In this document: positions 27,011-34,894 of the stretch, one piece after another
How positions within the stretch are numbered: the stretch's first letter is position 1
Layout of the letters: each line of letters begins with the position of its first letter
Assembly (NCBI RefSeq): GCF_001541345.2
Contig: NZ_LMVL02000004.1
Location: 1-64,000 of the forward strand
Direction of reading: 5' to 3'
Source of the DNA: Gillisella vitis
GTDB lineage: Bacteria; Pseudomonadota; Alphaproteobacteria; Rhizobiales; Rhizobiaceae
Length of the DNA: 64,000 bases
The notes under the pieces: generated by a model
What the model saw: only the letters and a program-made list of their open reading frames with translations
Told to the model about the DNA's origin: nothing
The model's database searches: none
Program-made: the position numbers and the translations under genes

Positions 27011-29227
27011 TCAATGCTGCGTGGGTCCAACGATTTCCTCGGTGATTTTCGTCATGCAATATTCGGCCACGGCGGCAATGGTCCAGGCCGGGGTAGCGGC
27101 ACCGGTGGAGCCGGGAATCAGAGAACCATCAACCACATAGAGGCCTGGTACCACCGTTTTCTCGTCGGCCGCCAAGACCTGGCCGTGTTTGTTGCAGGCC
27201 TTGCCCAGCACGCAGCCGCCGAGCGGATGCGCCGTGACGCCATAGGCCGCCACAAATTGCTCGGGCGTGCGGTTGGCTTCCCAAGCTTTCAAGCTCTTGG
27301 CGTGAATCACCTTGGTCGATTGCAGCGCTGGCAGCGGGCCGCGATAGGTCAGCGGTCCATTGCGCCGGATCAGGCTCTCGCCCTTCTTGCTGGCGTTGAT
27401 TTTACCCCAGGTGGTCAACACTTTGGTCAATGCGTTGATCGAATCGAGCACGCCGACATTGGTATCGCCATCCGTGGACGGGGCCGAGCCCGCATCCGGC
27501 GTCATCGGATAATAGAGACTGTAGACCGTGCGACCAGAAGCACTGGTCGAGGCCGAATTCTTGTCAAAGAAGCCAGGGGCTGGCTGGTAGCAGACCGACA
27601 TATTGTAAGTGTTCTGCAGATTGTCGGCTTCGTCATACCAGGCCGGATAGAGCATGAGGCGGATGAAGGACGCCGAATTCTTGGCCTTCATGAACGCTAT
27701 GGACTCGTTGAAGGCCGTCTCCAGCTCACTGTCAGGAAGGGCGATGCCATTCAAGGTGTCGTCCTTGACAAAATAGAAGGAGGCATCGATCGAGCCGGGG
27801 CCGCCATCCGAAGGCCGTGTCTTGATGCTCAGGTCCTGGGTGCCGGTGACATCGCCGTTCTGGCCCCAGAATTTGCCGACATAGGGACTAAGCTTCGGCA
27901 AGCTGGTGGCGCCAGTCACGGCCGGAGGGGGATTGTTGGAATATTCCAGCAACATAGGTGCCGTGTGCATGGAGCCGGCCGAGAAGATCACGTTCTTTGC
28001 AAAATAGGTCACCGATGTCAGCTTGTCGACCTTGGTTAGCGAAATCTGATCGACCGTAACGGCATAGATCGTGCCGACGCCACTGGCGTTCGGAACCTGA
28101 TAAACATTGGTGACATTGCTGAGGCATTGGATATCAAGCTGGCCGGTGTGCTTGGCCTTTTTGAGATAGTTCTGATCCAGCGCCTTCTTGACGCCGAGCA
28201 ATTCGTCTTCACCCGAGGGCTTGGTCGAGACGGAATAGCTGTTCATGCCATACCACATCTCGCCGATGATGGCGGAGGGCAGCATTTCCGCATCGACTTC
28301 CTTGCACACCACGTCCCAGTCGAGGGCGAGCTTGGTATATTCAAGCTGCACCTGCTGGATCGGTATGTCCTTCGCCTTGCCGGACTTGACGACCGCGTCG
28401 ATCTTCTCGACCTGTTGCCTGAAGCTGCGGGTGGAGAGATAGGGTGGGCTGTCCTTGAGCGGGTAGGAGACGGTCAGGTTCGAGCTATCGCTCACCGGAA
28501 CCGTTACGGTGACCTTGTTTTCCTCGGCATCGATGGTTTTCGGCCCCATCATTTTCTCGACGGTGTCGTAATGTTTCGCCAGTTCGCCATAGGACAGAAG
28601 CACATGCTGATAGGAATCCAGATGCTCTGGATCGCGGAAGGCAAGGGTGAAGGCCAGTTGCGAAGGCTTCTGGAAGAAAGTATTGTAGACATGCGAGGTG
28701 CCGCCGAGGGCAGCACCGACAATAGTGGTCATGCTTGGTGTCGGGTCGGGGGCGTCCAGCAGTGGTACCGGCGGCGGCGGCGGATAGGCAACGATCATTT
28801 CCACCAGCCCGGGATAGATCGGAATCGGACGCTGCGCATACGTGGTGACCGTATTGAAGTTAGCGGTCGCATTACCCAAATTCTCAGGCTGGCCATAGGT
28901 ATCCGGTGGGGATTGCGGCGTGCCGAACGGCTCGAATTTCATCATCCAGCCAGCGCGGCCATCCGGCTGGCGATAGTTACTAAACGGCGGCGCAGTGGTG
29001 GGCTGGCCTGTCAGATTGCCCCACCAGTCCTTGCCGCGCTCCAAAAGCAGCACGGGCTTGCCGGCATCCTTGGGACGATCAACCTTCTGAAAGGCCTCGC
29101 ATAGCCTGAGCGCGGCGACGCTGCCGCCGAAGCCTGAGCCAATGATGATCGTATCATAAACAGTCTGGCTGACGCTTCCGGGATTGACGATTTTCTCGGC
29201 TGGCGCCGAAATGTTTTTCGAAGACAC
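27011..29227 (-). CDS. GMC-family (cholesterol-oxidase-like) flavin oxidoreductase
   Basis: A 738-residue protein. The FAD-binding fold opens with YDTIIIGSGFGGSVAALRL near residue 25, and the GMC C-terminal domain carries VTAHPLGGCVLG near 670 and GLYVVDGSLIPGSTGA near 700, the catalytic and FAD-proximal region. The early GSGFGGS and long insertions resemble cholesterol oxidase and similar large GMC enzymes, not glucose-methanol-choline oxidases of about 550 residues. No signal peptide, so cytoplasmic. The substrate is unknown; an alcohol or sterol-like hydroxyl is the family expectation. It lies 163 bases after the SHMT-like gene on the same strand, with a hairpin between. Confidence 0.85.
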   Translation of the reverse strand: MSSKNISAPAEKIVNPGSVSQTVYDTIIIGSGFGGSVAALRLCEAFQKVDRPKDAGKPVLLLERGKDWWGNLTGQPTTAPPFSNYRQPDGRAGWMMKFEPFGTPQSPPDTYGQPENLGNATANFNTVTTYAQRPIPIYPGLVEMIVAYPPPPPVPLLDAPDPTPSMTTIVGAALGGTSHVYNTFFQKPSQLAFTLAFRDPEHLDSYQHVLLSYGELAKHYDTVEKMMGPKTIDAEENKVTVTVPVSDSSNLTVSYPLKDSPPYLSTRSFRQQVEKIDAVVKSGKAKDIPIQQVQLEYTKLALDWDVVCKEVDAEMLPSAIIGEMWYGMNSYSVSTKPSGEDELLGVKKALDQNYLKKAKHTGQLDIQCLSNVTNVYQVPNASGVGTIYAVTVDQISLTKVDKLTSVTYFAKNVIFSAGSMHTAPMLLEYSNNPPPAVTGATSLPKLSPYVGKFWGQNGDVTGTQDLSIKTRPSDGGPGSIDASFYFVKDDTLNGIALPDSELETAFNESIAFMKAKNSASFIRLMLYPAWYDEADNLQNTYNMSVCYQPAPGFFDKNSASTSASGRTVYSLYYPMTPDAGSAPSTDGDTNVGVLDSINALTKVLTTWGKINASKKGESLIRRNGPLTYRGPLPALQSTKVIHAKSLKAWEANRTPEQFVAAYGVTAHPLGGCVLGKACNKHGQVLAADEKTVVPGLYVVDGSLIPGSTGAATPAWTIAAVAEYCMTKITEEIVGPTQH

Positions 29228-29279
29228 GATAAAGACCCCCTAGGAAATATTGGGTTCGAAAGGAATACGAGGTTCAAAG

Positions 29280-29316
29280 CAGGCCTGTCCGGTCCGGATC
29301 GCACCGGACAGGCCTG
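29280..29316 (-). terminator. Hairpin between SHMT-like and GMC genes
   Basis: A 14-bp perfect stem (CAGGCCTGTCCGGT and its complement) with a nine-base loop in the 163-base gap between the two same-strand genes. The following T run is short, so it may partly terminate or protect the upstream transcript and set different levels for the two genes. Confidence 0.55.
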
Positions 29317-29390
29317 TTCATTCTCCTGGTTTTGCTTGTCTTTTTGGGAAGTTGGCTTCCCCTCCGTTCAACAGGAGGGGAAAATCGAAC

Positions 29391-30566
29391 TCACATGACA
29401 ATGTGCTGGTGGTTGGCATTCATCTCGACGACTTCACGGCGAAGCGATGGAATGACATCCTGATTGCTGGAGACAATCTCTGCCATGATTTCAGAAATGC
29501 GCGTGCAATCGGCTTCGACATAGCCAAGACGGGTGATTTCCGCCGTGCCGACCCGCATGAAGCCATCCACATGAATGTTATGCTGCTTCAGCTTATCGCG
29601 ATATCCCTGGCCCATCTGCCGGTCGAGCTTCGGCAGCACCTGGTGGCAATAGGATAATTCCGAGAATTTCTTGGTGGACTGGCCCCGCATCTCATAGCCC
29701 TTGGCTTGCAGCGTGTTGGCGAAGGCGCGCGAATTCTTCACCACCTGCTCGGCATAACGCTCCCACGGCACTTCATCGATGACGATGCCCAGCGAAGCGA
29801 TGCGCGCCAGATGCGGATTGCAAATCATCGTCGGCCCGTTCAACGGCGTGAAATTGGAGACGATGTCGATGCGATCGTTCAATTCTTTGCTGTTGGTGAC
29901 GATAATGCCGCCCTGCGGACCGGGGAATGTTTTGTGGGTCGAACCAAACAGAATATCCGCGCCCTCGTTGAGCGGGTCCTGATACTGCTTGCCAACAATC
30001 AGACCGAGGCTGTGCGAACCATCATAGGCAACGATGCCGCCATAGCTATGCACAAGATCGGCCACTTCGCGCACCGGCATGGGAACGGTGAAGATCGACG
30101 CACCAAGAATGACCAGCTTCGGCTTTTCCCGTTCCAGCAGCTCAAGAGTAGCTTCGAGATCGAGCTGCCACTCCTCATCATCGAAAGGAAGCGGCAAGGA
30201 GACGCGGTCAAACACCTCATAATTGAAGGGATAGCCGCCACCTGGAAAGAAAGGCGGCACGCGCCCCACCTTGTCGCCCGGCGAGGTCAGCGCGAACACA
30301 ACCGCCATCAGGCTCGCACTACCGGAAATCGGAGAAATATTCACATACTCGGCGTTGAAAAGCTTTTTGGCCTTCTGCTCGGTGATCGAGACGATTTCCT
30401 GCGAAATATCGGTACCGGCATAAAATGGCGCCGCATAGCGGGACGCAAGGTCGGAACTCAGAGCGGCCAAAGCCGCCGGAGACATACGGTTTTCACTGAC
30501 GATCAGGTTAATAGCACCCGTTCTCACATCATTATGCTTGCTAATAAGTTTTACAATTTCATTCAT
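29391..30566 (-). CDS. Divergent SHMT-fold PLP enzyme
   Basis: A 391-residue fold-type I PLP enzyme related to serine hydroxymethyltransferase, about 25-40 residues shorter than GlyA. Visible motifs: INLIVSENRMSP (SHMT: ELIASEN-SP), the internal aldimine lysine in STHKTFPGPQGG near residue 210, and YDGSHSLGLI (SHMT: DxAHxxGL). Key SHMT elements differ: the Y-GG-E segment is FYAGTD, and the glycine-rich LSHGGHLTHG loop is replaced by PPFFPGGGYP. It may be a non-folate transaldolase or aldolase acting on serine, threonine or glycine rather than a housekeeping SHMT; that is inference. It probably shares a transcript with the GMC oxidase downstream. Confidence 0.75.
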   Translation of the reverse strand: MNEIVKLISKHNDVRTGAINLIVSENRMSPAALAALSSDLASRYAAPFYAGTDISQEIVSITEQKAKKLFNAEYVNISPISGSASLMAVVFALTSPGDKVGRVPPFFPGGGYPFNYEVFDRVSLPLPFDDEEWQLDLEATLELLEREKPKLVILGASIFTVPMPVREVADLVHSYGGIVAYDGSHSLGLIVGKQYQDPLNEGADILFGSTHKTFPGPQGGIIVTNSKELNDRIDIVSNFTPLNGPTMICNPHLARIASLGIVIDEVPWERYAEQVVKNSRAFANTLQAKGYEMRGQSTKKFSELSYCHQVLPKLDRQMGQGYRDKLKQHNIHVDGFMRVGTAEITRLGYVEADCTRISEIMAEIVSSNQDVIPSLRREVVEMNANHQHIVM

Positions 30567-31035
30567 AATTCGCCTCGTTAATCCTGGGAGGTTTAAGGAC
30601 TGCGTGCGAGAATTAGCAGTCAGTAAATTTTAAAACTACCCTAAATTGTAACTGTAATTTTTGATTGTTTTTTTCAACCCAAAAAAAGTCATTCGGGGCC
30701 GTAAGGACGGAGACGACAGGATCTTGCCGACGCACGCGGAGCCAGCTTCATGATCTCCAAGAGTTAGCCTTGGTGATACATAAGCAAGAACAATATGTTA
30801 TGTGATTTCTTAGAAGAAGCGGCTACAGCAGGCGGCAAGGCAGCACGAGGCTCCGCACCGCAATCGACCCGTTTTCGCAATTGGCTTCCGCTCCAAACGC
30901 GCCCATACCGAGCAGCCTTTGATGAGCGATGGTCCCAAGCTTTTAGCGGCATTTTCAATATGTCATAAGGCGCATGAATCCTAGAGAACGGCAACCCATC
31001 GCTTAGTCGATCTATTCGCCAAAAGCCGATGCTTT
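30567..31035. other. Intergenic region, possible gene remnant
   Basis: About 470 bases with no supported gene. The segment just before the SHMT-like gene (30600-30690) is AT-rich and likely promoter. A plus-strand stretch at 30790-30965 reads like a decayed protein end (NRFRN-WLPLQTRPYR-AAFDERWSQ) without a start, possibly an old insertion sequence remnant; I could not identify it. Confidence 0.3.
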
Positions 31036-31395
31036 TTAACGATCACGCCCCAAGGATCTGGATTTGCGGATCGTTGCATGATTGGCCTCGGCCCAACTTT
31101 TCATCAGGTGAAACGGTACCAACAAGGAACGCCCAAGCGGAGTGAGGTCATATTCAACCCGCTGCGGGACAACCGGATAGACCCGGCGCTCAACAAGGCC
31201 ATCCAGCTCCAGCCGCCGAAGCGTCTGCGACAACATCCGCTGCGAAATATCGGGAATGCATCGCTTCAGCTCTGAAAACCGCAGCGTTCCCCCTTCGAGG
31301 TGCAGAGCGATCAGCATGCTCCAGCGGTCGGAGACGCGATGAAGCACATCGCGTATGGGGCAATTTTCCAGGTTGTTTTCCAGAGTTTCCATCAC
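31036..31395 (-). CDS. HxlR-family transcriptional regulator
   Basis: A 119-residue winged-helix protein with the HxlR pattern: CPIRDVLHRVSDRWSMLIALHLEGGTLRFSELKR in the first half, here split as CPIRDVLHRVSDRW and GGTLRFSELKR, then ISQRMLSQTLRRLELDGLVERRVY and VEYDLTPLGRSL. The N-terminal Cys fits the redox- or aldehyde-sensing members. The start is GTG at 31395 followed directly by ATG at 31392. It is divergent from a nitroreductase, the usual target type; an imperfect palindrome lies between them. Confidence 0.92.
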   Translation of the reverse strand: MMETLENNLENCPIRDVLHRVSDRWSMLIALHLEGGTLRFSELKRCIPDISQRMLSQTLRRLELDGLVERRVYPVVPQRVEYDLTPLGRSLLVPFHLMKSWAEANHATIRKSRSLGRDR

Positions 31396-31408
31396 GTTAA
31401 ACGATTGC

Positions 31409-31430
31409 CTGGTTACCTCAGGGTTACCAG
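31409..31430. promoter_or_regulatory. Imperfect palindrome, putative HxlR operator
   Basis: A 22-bp inverted repeat with outer arms CTGGT and ACCAG and inner TACC/GGT matches (8 of 11 pairs), in the short gap between the divergent HxlR and nitroreductase genes. A half-site copy CTGGTAAC occurs at 31487-31494, just before the nitroreductase start. Confidence 0.45.
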
Positions 31431-31515
31431 GTAATTTCTCGCTCCCTTTCTTGCGCCGCCTACCGCCGCGCCATAGCCTGACGCGACTGGTAACTAGATG
31501 AGAGCAGGTTCAATA

Positions 31516-32115
31516 ATGGATGTAAAGACAGTCTCCCGCACAGCGGATCACCCAATCGAAGATTTCTTCGTGGATCGCTGGTCTCCCCGCGCCTTCACCG
31601 AAGAGACGATTTCCGAACAGGATCTGCTTGGCGTGCTGGAGGCGGCGCGCTGGGCACCCTCCGGCCTGAACGCCCAGCCCTGGCGCTTTATTTACAGCTT
31701 TCGCGGAGAATCGCAATTTGATGAGGTCATCACGGCGCTCTGGGAAGGAAACCGGGTCTGGGCGCAACATGCGGCAGCGCTGATCGTCATCACCACAAAG
31801 ACAACTCTCATTCCGCCGGGTAGCGATGCGGAGGTACCCAATCCCGGCCACAGCTTCGACGCGGGAACAGCCTGGGGCTATCTGGCTCTCCAGGCCCATC
31901 TGAAGGGCTGGTCCACCCATGCCATGGGCGGCATCGACCCGGTAAAGACCGCCGAAGCGGTCAATATGCCCGAGGGATATGCCATGCAGGTGGTCATCGC
32001 GATCGGACGACGCGCAAGCGCCGACCAGCTTTCTGAGGCGCTACGCGGACGCGAAACACCAAGCCCGCGCCGCCCTGTCGACGCCTCCGCTTTCCACGGC
32101 ACATTTCCCCTTTGA
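31516..32115 (+). CDS. Nitroreductase-family flavoprotein
   Basis: The ATG at 31516 (MDVKTVSRTADHP), preceded by GAGCAGG, gives 199 residues; an ATG at 31498 would add six. Motifs are RWSPRAFTEETI (FMN phosphate contacts), ARWAPSGLNAQPWRF (FMN contact) and WGYLALQAHLKGWSTHAMGG (dimer and flavin contact). This NfnB/YdjA-like class reduces quinones or nitroaromatics with NAD(P)H. It probably forms a detoxification operon with the SnoaL-like gene 20 bases downstream, under the divergent HxlR regulator. Confidence 0.92.
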   Translation: MDVKTVSRTADHPIEDFFVDRWSPRAFTEETISEQDLLGVLEAARWAPSGLNAQPWRFIYSFRGESQFDEVITALWEGNRVWAQHAAALIVITTKTTLIPPGSDAEVPNPGHSFDAGTAWGYLALQAHLKGWSTHAMGGIDPVKTAEAVNMPEGYAMQVVIAIGRRASADQLSEALRGRETPSPRRPVDASAFHGTFPL

Positions 32116-32135
32116 ACTGAACAGAGACAAAAATT

Positions 32136-32537
32136 ATGAACGACCATAAAAAGGCGATTGTCAGAAAACTCATTGAGGAGGTTCAGGTCGGCGGCAATTA
32201 CGCCGTCTTCGATGCCCTGATACATCCAGATTTCATCGACCACACGCCCACGCCCGGCTTCGCACCGGATCGCGACAGCGTGCGGTCATTCTACCGTGCT
32301 TTCCGCACCTCCTTCTCCGAACCGGTCTGCGAAATCGATTTCCAGACCGCCGAAGGCGACCTCGTCACCACCCGCAAGGTCTATTCCGTTACCCATTCCG
32401 GCTCCTTTAACGGCCTCTCGCCAACCGGACGGCGCATAACATTCGACGTTATCGATGTGCTGAAGGTCGAAGGCGAGTTCATTACCGCGCATTGGGGCAT
32501 TCTGAACCTCATGAAGATCGTCGCGCAGATAAGCTGA
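32136..32537 (+). CDS. SnoaL-like polyketide-cyclase-fold protein
   Basis: A 133-residue NTF2-like protein. KKAIVRKLIEEVQVGGNYAVFDALIHPDFIDHTP, seen in parts, is the SnoaL start, and SGSFNGLSPTGRRITFDVIDVLKVEGEFITAHWG is its end; HPDFIDHTP and ITAHWG carry the usual pocket residues. Such proteins are often called ester cyclases but mostly have no proven substrate. It follows the nitroreductase by 20 bases and is likely co-transcribed. Confidence 0.85.
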   Translation: MNDHKKAIVRKLIEEVQVGGNYAVFDALIHPDFIDHTPTPGFAPDRDSVRSFYRAFRTSFSEPVCEIDFQTAEGDLVTTRKVYSVTHSGSFNGLSPTGRRITFDVIDVLKVEGEFITAHWGILNLMKIVAQIS

Positions 32538-33096
32538 CCCAAGAAATAGCTGGCGCGCGGGATTATCTGCGCGTCTGCACCTGTTGGGTCGAGGAGGCTG
32601 AAGACATCGTCAGTACCATGTTATCGAAACCGGAATGTTCCAAATCTTTGTCGCCACCTTTCCGCATAATTCCTCAAACCAAAATCGACTCAAGGAGTTA
32701 TTCAGCAAATATAAGTCTTTAAATCGCCCAAGGGATTCGCAGATTTAACAGAAAATGGACTCCTTACGACTGAAATCTATTGAATAACAGGGATAAATAT
32801 TAGCCGCGCGCCGCCGGGCACGCGTGCACGCTAAGGCGTTTCCAGAAACCATATGTAGAGAACAAAACGCGGCGTTCTTCCTTGTTTCTTTCATGGCGTT
32901 GGCCGACGACAACAAGCTTTCCCGCATGACGGGATTCACGGCAATCTCGGGCGGTTCATGAACTACTCCTTTCAGGGCTTTGCAGCTCTCTTCGCTGATG
33001 TTATGTTCATTATTTGTTCCAGGCGCTTTTATGCGGCAGTCTGGATGTCAGGCAGTTTTATTCATGCGCGATAAAACACATCCTAGGGATCACGCC
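32538..33096. other. Intergenic region upstream of dinB
   Basis: About 560 bases. Open frames here (for example 32980 onward in frame with dinB) look non-coding. No SOS box of the alphaproteobacterial type (GTTC-N7-GTTC) was found in a quick read, although GTTCATTATTTGTTCC at 33006-33021 resembles it: two GTTC boxes seven bases apart (GTTC-ATTATTT-GTTC), about 75 bases before the dinB start. This is a good candidate LexA site. Confidence 0.5.
33006..33020 (+). promoter_or_regulatory. Putative LexA/SOS box of dinB (GTTC-N7-GTTC)
   Basis: Two GTTC blocks separated by exactly seven bases, the direct-repeat SOS box known for alphaproteobacterial LexA, lie about 77 bases upstream of the chosen dinB start. 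Position and target are as expected for SOS control of DNA polymerase IV. Confidence 0.7.
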
Positions 33097-34221
33097 ATGA
33101 CGAGTTCGGATGGGCCTGAGACGGCCATGAGCCTCGATCGTTCGGCCATCGTCTCTGTGCGCAAGATCATCCATGTCGACATGGACGCCTTTTATGCCTC
33201 TGTTGAACAGCGCGACAATCCGCAGCTGCGCGGTAAACCCATCGCCGTTGGCGGGTCCGCGGCCCGTGGCGTTGTGGCGGCTGCAAGTTATGAGGCGCGG
33301 GCCTTTGGTGTTCACTCGGCGATGCCCTCCGTGACCGCCAAGCGCAAGTGCCCGGATTTAATCTTCGTACCACCCCGCTTCGACGTCTACCGGCAGGTCT
33401 CCCACCAGATCCGCGAAATCTTCGCTGAATACACGCCGCTGATCGAGCCGTTGTCATTGGACGAAGCCTATCTCGATGTCACAGAAAATCTGAAGGGTAT
33501 GGAGGTCGCCACTGAGATCGCGCTGGAAATCCGGGCAAAGATTAAGGCAGCCACGGGTCTCAACGCCTCAGCCGGCATTTCCTACAACAAGTTTCTGGCA
33601 AAGATGGCGAGCGACCTGAATAAGCCGAATGGCCAGGCTGTGATCACCCCCAAAAACGGACCGGGGTTTGTCGAGGCCCTCCCCGTCAAGAAATTCCATG
33701 GCGTGGGACCCGCCACCGCTGAGCGCATGCAACGCCATGGCATCGAAACCGGGCTCGATCTGAAATCGAAGTCGCTTCAGTTTCTTCAGACGCATTTTGG
33801 CAAGTCCGGATCTTACTTCTATGGCATCGCGCGAGGCATCGACGACCGGCAGGTCAGAGCAGATCGCATCCGGAAATCTGTCGGCGCCGAGGATACGTTT
33901 GTTGAGGACATCGATGATCTCGATCAGGCCAAGGCCGAGTTGCGGCCCCTGGCCGAAAAAGTCTGGCGCTATTGCGAGGCGCACGACATCAAAGGAAAGA
34001 CGGTAACCGTCAAAATAAAATATTCAGATTTCAGCCAGGCGACACGCAGCAGGACCGTGGCAGCATACGTGTCGGACATGGACATGATCCTGGGGATAGC
34101 GGAGCCCCTGCTCACTTCAGTATTCCCGTTCAAACATCCGGTGCGGCTGCTTGGGATCACCCTGTCATCGCTGAACACCGAAGAAAGCGAGCAGACACCG
34201 CAGCTCGCGCTCGAACTCTGA
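33097..34221 (+). CDS. dinB: DNA polymerase IV
   Basis: The start at 33097 (MTSSDGPETAMSL) follows AGGGA and gives 374 residues; longer in-frame extensions to 32980 run through the candidate SOS box. Y-family features: IIHVDMDAFYASVEQRDNP with the first catalytic Asp, VAAASYEARAFGV, LSLDEAYLDVT near residue 121 with the Asp-Glu pair, and SAGISYNKFLAKMASDLNKP. The little-finger domain ends LLGITLSSL. It does error-prone translesion synthesis. A convergent hairpin at 34243-34276 may end its transcript. Confidence 0.95.
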   Translation: MTSSDGPETAMSLDRSAIVSVRKIIHVDMDAFYASVEQRDNPQLRGKPIAVGGSAARGVVAAASYEARAFGVHSAMPSVTAKRKCPDLIFVPPRFDVYRQVSHQIREIFAEYTPLIEPLSLDEAYLDVTENLKGMEVATEIALEIRAKIKAATGLNASAGISYNKFLAKMASDLNKPNGQAVITPKNGPGFVEALPVKKFHGVGPATAERMQRHGIETGLDLKSKSLQFLQTHFGKSGSYFYGIARGIDDRQVRADRIRKSVGAEDTFVEDIDDLDQAKAELRPLAEKVWRYCEAHDIKGKTVTVKIKYSDFSQATRSRTVAAYVSDMDMILGIAEPLLTSVFPFKHPVRLLGITLSSLNTEESEQTPQLALEL

Positions 34222-34235
34222 TACGACGGCCCTGA

Positions 34236-34400
34236 AAACGAAAAAGCCTGCCGCGGGAGGAGGTGCGGCAGGCTTTCCGAAAAGAACCGAACAACGGCTG
34301 GGAGGAGGAATGCTGCTGTTCCGACAGACGTGCCCTGGGAGGAGGAGTGGGCCGCCTGAATTCGAAGCTCTGCGGGAGGAGGTGCATCGCTTCGATGAAA
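34236..34400 (-). ncRNA. Cuckoo-type small RNA array: four CCUCCUCCC hairpins
   Basis: On the minus strand, downstream of the DUF1127 gene, CCTCCTCCC occurs four times (34374-34382, 34337-34345, 34300-34308, 34255-34263), each in a hairpin loop: stem CGAAGC/GCTTCG plus TGC/GCA; stem GCCC/GGGC; stem AACAGC-GC / GC-GTTGTT; and stem AAAGCCTGCCGC / GCGGCAGGCTTT followed by a T-rich tail. The loops are perfect anti-Shine-Dalgarno sequences. This matches the cuckoo/CcsR RNA family, which carries CCUCCUCCC hairpins downstream of DUF1127 genes. With two hairpins per RNA expected, it could hold two tandem RNAs. Exact ends are unknown. Confidence 0.8.
34243..34276 (-). terminator. Terminator of the hairpin RNA array
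   Basis: A 12-bp perfect stem (AAAGCCTGCCGC and its complement) whose ten-base loop contains CCTCCTCCC, followed on the minus strand by TTTTTCGTTTTC. It is both the last anti-Shine-Dalgarno hairpin and an intrinsic terminator; it could also stop dinB transcription from the other side. Confidence 0.8.
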
Positions 34401-34528
34401 ATTAAGATACCAGTTTCCGCTGCACACGAAACAGACATTGCTGCAGTGCAGCTATGCGAAAAATGCAATTCCTCAGCGTTAGAAGAAATAGATCCTGCAA
34501 AACAGCCTCTTGTGCTCCAGACACAGAA

Positions 34529-34551
34529 ACGCCCGCGTCATCAGCGGGCGT
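34529..34551 (-). terminator. Hairpin after the DUF1127 gene
   Basis: An eight-bp stem around CGCCCGC/GCGGGCG with a seven-base loop, followed on the minus strand by TTTCTG, 33 bases after the DUF1127 stop. It could be a partial terminator or a processing site separating the mRNA from the downstream hairpin RNAs. Confidence 0.6.
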
Positions 34552-34583
34552 AAATGGTTTAGGGGTGTTATGAAGAAAGCGTA

Positions 34584-34730
34584 TTAGCGGGCGACCGACT
34601 GGCGGGCAACGCTGTGGATGTCAGCGCGATTGATGCCCAGATCCTGCAGCTCACGTGTGCTCATGCGACCCAGTTCGGTAACGGTCTGACGATACTTGCG
34701 CCAATTGTTGAAAGAGCGTGCTACGTTCAT
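34584..34730 (-). CDS. DUF1127 small arginine-rich protein
   Basis: A 48-residue protein starting MNVARSFNNWRKYRQTVTEL and containing GRMSTRELQDLGINRADIHSVA, the DUF1127 signature. A GGGGA ribosome site sits just before the ATG at 34730. In alphaproteobacteria such proteins are linked to RNA turnover, stress and phosphate/cuckoo RNA loci; in Rhodobacter a DUF1127 gene directly precedes CcsR RNAs, as here. A longer frame back to 34859 has no support. Confidence 0.88.
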   Translation of the reverse strand: MNVARSFNNWRKYRQTVTELGRMSTRELQDLGINRADIHSVARQSVAR

Positions 34731-34894
34731 GATGATCCCCTTTCGTGAGGTCTCTTGACGCCAGCAACCTTGCTTCGGTTCCAACGTCGTTTCAATGATT
34801 GGAATATAGGCTCTTGGCACCCGATCGATAAGACACAAGGCATGACGCCTGCCATGCACTCAGAGCATGGGTAATGCAAGTGGGCGACCAGCCT

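Noticed and set aside
34254..34382. GGGAGGAGG copies as ribosome binding sites on the plus strand
   Set aside because: No start codons with open frames follow; the hairpins and T-rich tail work only on the minus strand.
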